Assembly (NCBI GenBank): GCA_964384335.1
Contig: CAYLKN010000017.1
Coordinates: 1-45,457, forward strand
Length of the DNA: 45,457 nt
DNA from: JAUICS01 sp964384335
GTDB lineage: Bacteria > Pseudomonadota > Alphaproteobacteria > Micavibrionales > Micavibrionaceae
Direction: 5' to 3'
Part shown: positions 41,648-45,457 of the stretch, piece after piece
Position numbering within the stretch: the first letter of the stretch is position 1
Layout of the letters: each line of letters starts with the position of its first letter
Program-made: the position numbers and the translations under genes
The notes under the pieces: model-generated
What the model was told of the DNA's origin: nothing
The model's database searches: none
What the model saw: the letters and a program-made list of their open reading frames with translations, nothing else

Positions 41648-44509
41648 ATGCTCACAAAAATATCGGTGCGCGGGGCGCGGGAACATAACCTCAAAAACGT
41701 TGATATAGACATTCCAAGGGACAAACTTGTCGTTATGACCGGGTTGTCCGGTTCGGGTAAATCCTCGCTTGCGTTTGACACAATTTATGCGGAAGGCCAG
41801 AGACGCTATGTTGAAAGCCTGTCAGCCTATGCGCGTCAGTTTCTTGAACTGATGCAGAAACCGGATGTGGATTCGATCGAGGGCCTTTCCCCCGCCATTT
41901 CAATTGAACAGAAAACAACCTCCAAAAATCCACGCTCGACTGTCGGCACGGTCACGGAGATATATGATTACATGCGTCTGTTGTGGGCACGGGCCGGAAC
42001 TCCGTACTCCCCGGCAACCGGCCTGCCGATAACCAGCCAGACCATCACTCAGATGGTGGATCGCATACAAACTTATGGGGAAGGCACCCGGCTTTATATT
42101 CTGGCCCCTATCGTCCGTGGCCGGAAAGGTGAATACCGCAAGGAATTCAGAGACCTTCAGGCCAGAGGATTCCAGCGGGTCAAAGTTGACGGGAGCCTTT
42201 ACGAACTGCCCGATGTGCCGGAACTTGATAAAAAACTGAAACACGACATCGAAGTTGTTGTTGACCGTCTGGTCCTTCGGGAAGAACCCGGCAACCGCCT
42301 GGCCGATTCTGTTGAAACGGCGGTAAGGCTGGCCGACGGTCTGATGATCACGGAAAATGCCGATACCGGCGAGAGACAGATTTTTTCGGAAAAATTCGCA
42401 TGTCCCGTGTCCGGTTTTACGATTCCCGAAATCGAACCACGCCTGTTTTCATTCAATAATCCACACGGAGCTTGCCCGTCCTGCGACGGGCTTGGATCGA
42501 AATATTATTTCGATGAAATGCTTGTCGTTCCGGATCCTGAAAAATCTCTGGCTGACGGGGCGATCGAGCCCTGGTCGAAAACATTCGCGCCCTATTACCG
42601 TCAGGCAATGGAAGGCGTCGCCAGACATTACAAATTTTCCATGCACACCCCGTTCAGGGACTTGCCGGAGGAATTTGTGAAAATTCTGCTTTACGGATCA
42701 GGCAAGGAAAAAATTACTTTTTCCTATAATGACGGGCTGCGAAGTTACAAGACAACAAAACCTTTTGAAGGCGTCATTCGAAATCTGGAACGCCGGCTTC
42801 TTGAGACTGAAAGCAACTCTGTCCGTGAGGATTTGGCCCGTTATCAGACTAGTGCATCGTGCGAAGCCTGTAACAGCTTCCGTCTGAAACCGGAATCTCT
42901 TGCCGTAAAAATAGGCGGCCTGCATATCAGCCAGGCTGCTGAAATGAGTATCAAGGAAGCCATTCACTGGTTTCAGTCTTTACAGGGCGGAAAAACTCTG
43001 TCCGCCCAGCAGCAGAAGATTGCAGAAAAGATTTTGAAAGAAATAACCGAACGTCTTGAGTTTCTAAGCAATGTGGGCCTGGAATATCTGACACTAAGCC
43101 GCGCTTCCGGAACGTTGTCCGGCGGGGAAAGCCAGAGGATACGTCTGGCCAGCCAGATCGGCTCCGGTCTGACCGGGGTTCTTTATGTGCTTGATGAACC
43201 GTCTATCGGCTTGCACCAGCGTGATAACAACCGCCTTCTGAGTACACTGACACGGCTCCGCGATCTGGGTAATACCGTCCTGGTCGTCGAGCATGATGAA
43301 GATGCCATTCGTACCGCCGACCATGTTATTGATCTGGGACCTGGGGCAGGCGTGCACGGCGGCCGTGTCGTGGCCAGCGGCCCGCCGGAAACAATAATGC
43401 AGTCCGCAGAAAGTCTGACGGGACAATATCTCATCAGGACAAAAGAAATCCCCCTGCCGCAGAAACGACGCCAAATCAAAAAGAGCCGGAGTATAAAGGC
43501 CAAAGGCTGCCGCGGACATAATCTGAAAAATATCGACGTGACCATTCCGCTGGGAACATTTACCTGTATTACGGGCGTTTCCGGCTCCGGCAAATCAACA
43601 TTTACGATCGAAACGCTTTATAAGGCCGCCTCAAAAAAACTGATGCGGGCACGGTTCAATCCTGCACCTTATGACGAGATCCGGGGCCTGGAATACCTCG
43701 ATAAAATTATCGATATCGACCAGTCGCCAATCGGACGGACACCCCGTTCCAACCCGGCAACTTATACGGGAGCATTTACACCAATCCGGGAATGGTTTGC
43801 CGGCCTGCCCGAATCAAAAGCCAGAGGATACGGCCCGGGCCGATTTTCTTTCAACGTCAAAGGCGGGCGATGCGAAGCATGCCGCGGGGACGGCGTAATT
43901 AAAATTGAAATGCATTTCCTTCCCGATGTTTTTGTCAAGTGCGAAGCCTGTGACGGAAAACGGTATAACCGTGAAACCCTGGAAATAAAGTACAAGGATA
44001 AATCCATATCGGATATTCTCGAACTGACTATTGAGGAAGCTGCGGAATTCTTCAAAAGTGTTCCGTCCATTCGCGATAAAATGGAAACCTTAAAATCTGT
44101 CGGCCTGGGCTACATCAAGGTGGGACAGCAGGCAACCACACTTTCCGGCGGTGAGGCTCAAAGGGTAAAGCTGTCAAGGGAACTGGCGAAGCGATCGACG
44201 GGCCGCACACTCTATATACTGGACGAACCAACAACCGGGCTTCACTTCGACGATGTGCGCATGCTGCTTGAAGTTCTGCACAAGCTGGTGGATCAGGGCA
44301 ATACAGTGATTGTAATCGAACATAATCTTGAAGTGATTAAAACGGCGGACTGGATCGTCGATATCGGACCGGAAGGCGGCGATGGTGGCGGCAGGGTCGT
44401 TGCCGAAGGCAGGCCGGAAGATATCGCTACAGTTTCTGAAAGTTATACCGGTCATTACCTCGCCCCTTATCTTGAAAAAAAATCGGCAAAACTCGAGGCT
44501 GCGGAATGA
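41648..44509 (+). CDS. uvrA: Excinuclease ABC subunit UvrA
   Basis: Damage-recognition ATPase of nucleotide excision repair. The 953-aa protein has two ABC modules: Walker A GLSGSGKSSLAFDT near residue 31 and GVSGSGKSTF near 645, signatures LSGGESQRIRLA near 490 and LSGGEAQRVKLS near 835, and Walker B LYVLDEPSIGLH and LYILDEPTTGLH. Zinc-binding cysteines are seen in CPVSG...ACPSCDG and CEACRGDG...CEACDGKRY. There is no strong ribosome binding site and no GTTC-N7-GTTC box upstream, so LexA control is not supported. Confidence 0.98.
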   Translation: MLTKISVRGAREHNLKNVDIDIPRDKLVVMTGLSGSGKSSLAFDTIYAEGQRRYVESLSAYARQFLELMQKPDVDSIEGLSPAISIEQKTTSKNPRSTVGTVTEIYDYMRLLWARAGTPYSPATGLPITSQTITQMVDRIQTYGEGTRLYILAPIVRGRKGEYRKEFRDLQARGFQRVKVDGSLYELPDVPELDKKLKHDIEVVVDRLVLREEPGNRLADSVETAVRLADGLMITENADTGERQIFSEKFACPVSGFTIPEIEPRLFSFNNPHGACPSCDGLGSKYYFDEMLVVPDPEKSLADGAIEPWSKTFAPYYRQAMEGVARHYKFSMHTPFRDLPEEFVKILLYGSGKEKITFSYNDGLRSYKTTKPFEGVIRNLERRLLETESNSVREDLARYQTSASCEACNSFRLKPESLAVKIGGLHISQAAEMSIKEAIHWFQSLQGGKTLSAQQQKIAEKILKEITERLEFLSNVGLEYLTLSRASGTLSGGESQRIRLASQIGSGLTGVLYVLDEPSIGLHQRDNNRLLSTLTRLRDLGNTVLVVEHDEDAIRTADHVIDLGPGAGVHGGRVVASGPPETIMQSAESLTGQYLIRTKEIPLPQKRRQIKKSRSIKAKGCRGHNLKNIDVTIPLGTFTCITGVSGSGKSTFTIETLYKAASKKLMRARFNPAPYDEIRGLEYLDKIIDIDQSPIGRTPRSNPATYTGAFTPIREWFAGLPESKARGYGPGRFSFNVKGGRCEACRGDGVIKIEMHFLPDVFVKCEACDGKRYNRETLEIKYKDKSISDILELTIEEAAEFFKSVPSIRDKMETLKSVGLGYIKVGQQATTLSGGEAQRVKLSRELAKRSTGRTLYILDEPTTGLHFDDVRMLLEVLHKLVDQGNTVIVIEHNLEVIKTADWIVDIGPEGGDGGGRVVAEGRPEDIATVSESYTGHYLAPYLEKKSAKLEAAE

Positions 44510-44575
44510 ATTCATTAATGGTATGGTTAAATATAAATTATACTGTTAAGTAAATTCCATAAAGCCTGCGTCAAA

Positions 44576-45298
44576 ATGCATTCACAGTCCTACAGCTACA
44601 CCAAAAACGAGTCCGGCAACGTTATTTTGCTGGTTTTAATCGGGATAGCACTTTTTGCCGCTTTATCCTATGCTGTAACACAATCTGCGGGCGGATCACA
44701 GAACAATCCGGATTCCGAAAGACTGCGTCTGGAAACGTCCCGCCTTATCGAATACATCACATCCCTCAGAACGGCCGTTACACGTTTGCGCTACGCGAAG
44801 GGATGCGATCCGGAGGAGATAAGTTTCCATTATGATAGCGATGGCGACGGCTCAGTTGACGGCAGCGATGATTACAACAACCCGAATGCTCCCTCTGACG
44901 GCTCATGCAACATATTCGGCCGAAATGGCGGAGGCCTGACCTGGCTTGACTATGATAACAGTGATCTGCCTGATCTCTTTGGTGTTGTCGGCTTTGTTTT
45001 CTCCGGTACTATAGCCGTGGAAGAAATGGGGACGCCCGCACCGGAACTGACTGCCCGTCTTTTTGTATCCGAAGAGATGTGCAACCGGGTCAATACGGAA
45101 CTCGGACTCGAAACAGGATATTTTGATACATTCAGTAACGGAACCTATGATGAGTTTTTGGGAACCTATAGCCTGGAATCCATATTCGGCGATGAATCCG
45201 GATCAGACAGGTTGCCCCCAAATTTGCCTACGGCCTGCTTCAGAAGAGACAACCCCCAGACACAATACGTGTTTTATGCGGTGCTTTTAAGCAGATAA
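44576..45298 (+). CDS. Membrane-anchored pseudopilin-like protein, 240 aa
   Basis: A short polar head (NESGN) is followed by one hydrophobic segment, VILLVLIGIALFAALSYAV (residues 16-34), and a long exported domain, the layout of pilin-like or TadE-like proteins. The exported part holds a calcium-loop-like stretch, DSDGDGSVDGSDD (near 84-96), and four cysteines that may pair. I do not recognise the family, and there is no classical prepilin cleavage motif. It follows uvrA by 66 bp but is not functionally linked to it. A dispersed-repeat copy follows the stop. Confidence 0.7.
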   Translation: MHSQSYSYTKNESGNVILLVLIGIALFAALSYAVTQSAGGSQNNPDSERLRLETSRLIEYITSLRTAVTRLRYAKGCDPEEISFHYDSDGDGSVDGSDDYNNPNAPSDGSCNIFGRNGGGLTWLDYDNSDLPDLFGVVGFVFSGTIAVEEMGTPAPELTARLFVSEEMCNRVNTELGLETGYFDTFSNGTYDEFLGTYSLESIFGDESGSDRLPPNLPTACFRRDNPQTQYVFYAVLLSR

Positions 45299-45318
45299 AG
45301 AAAACAAAGCCCGTGACT

Positions 45319-45455
45319 AGAGCAAATCGCGATCAAAAAGAATCGCTTTGCGATTTTTGATCGCGTGAATTTGCTTGTCGATTTAATAAGTCAGGGTAGA
45401 TTCACGCTTTTGAAATACAATCATAGTAATTATATTTGAACACGATCTGCCCTAA
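45319..45455. repeat. 137-bp dispersed double-hairpin element, copy 3
   Basis: This copy has the same length and orientation as copy 1. Hairpin A is identical in its core. In hairpin B the left outer arm is AGGGTAGAT and the inner stem has several changes (AATACAATCA / TAATTATATTT), so it is older or relaxed. It ends GATCTGCCCTAA like copy 1. It lies 20 bp after the pseudopilin-like gene, next to the window end. Confidence 0.85.
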
Positions 45456-45457
45456 AG

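Noticed and set aside
41560..41650. LexA box upstream of uvrA
   Set aside because: No GTTC-N7-GTTC could be found between the decarboxylase gene and the uvrA ATG.
1..45457. tRNA, rRNA or CRISPR array
   Set aside because: No cloverleaf-like sequence ending in CCA, no rRNA-like stretch, and no regularly spaced repeats of 25-40 bp with unique spacers were seen in the gaps.

Overview
The window looks like chromosomal DNA of an alphaproteobacterium of moderate GC. The evidence is the gene order lpxC-bamD-recN-ligA next to a large mra/mur/fts (dcw) cluster, a class I lysyl-tRNA synthetase, the alphaproteobacterial flagellin regulators FlbT and FlaF, a long-linker FtsZ, and an alphaproteobacterial LexA box (GTTC-N7-GTTC) in front of a Y-family DNA polymerase. 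The MurE DNPR motif points to meso-diaminopimelate peptidoglycan. A Micavibrio-like lineage is possible, but that is inference only.

Layout. 1-972: a tandem repeat at the left edge and two small unrecognised genes. 973-24481 (minus strand): mraZ-rsmH-ftsL-ftsI-murE-mraY-murD-ftsW-murG-murC-murB, then ftsQ-ftsA-ftsZ, lpxC, bamD, recN, ligA. Several neighbours overlap by ATGA. Together they cover cytoplasmic peptidoglycan precursor synthesis, lipid II formation, divisome assembly, the first committed step of lipid A synthesis, outer-membrane protein assembly and DNA repair/ligation. murF (usual place: murE/mraY) and ddl (usual place: murB/ftsQ) are absent from the cluster. The ddl position holds a 137-bp double-hairpin dispersed repeat that supplies the murB stop codon.

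24770-34441: a small secreted protein, a cyclic-nucleotide-binding/EAL phosphodiesterase, purD, a small unknown gene, lysS, an MscS-type channel, trmFO and a LexA-controlled Y-family polymerase. 34617-38938: an unknown secreted protein, then flagellin-flbT-flaF. 38939-41600: a visibly AT-richer stretch with two related hairpin units (candidate tandem small RNAs on the minus strand), an XRE-type regulator and a convergent ornithine-decarboxylase-type PLP enzyme with a strong promoter. This stretch looks acquired. 41648-45298: uvrA and a membrane-anchored pseudopilin-like protein. The window ends in a second full copy of the dispersed repeat; a rearranged third copy lies between the MscS gene and trmFO.

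The least explained items are the dispersed double-hairpin element (a likely mobile bidirectional terminator), the paired hairpin units at 39052-39432, and the missing murF and ddl. I saw no tRNA, rRNA, CRISPR array or intact transposase gene.
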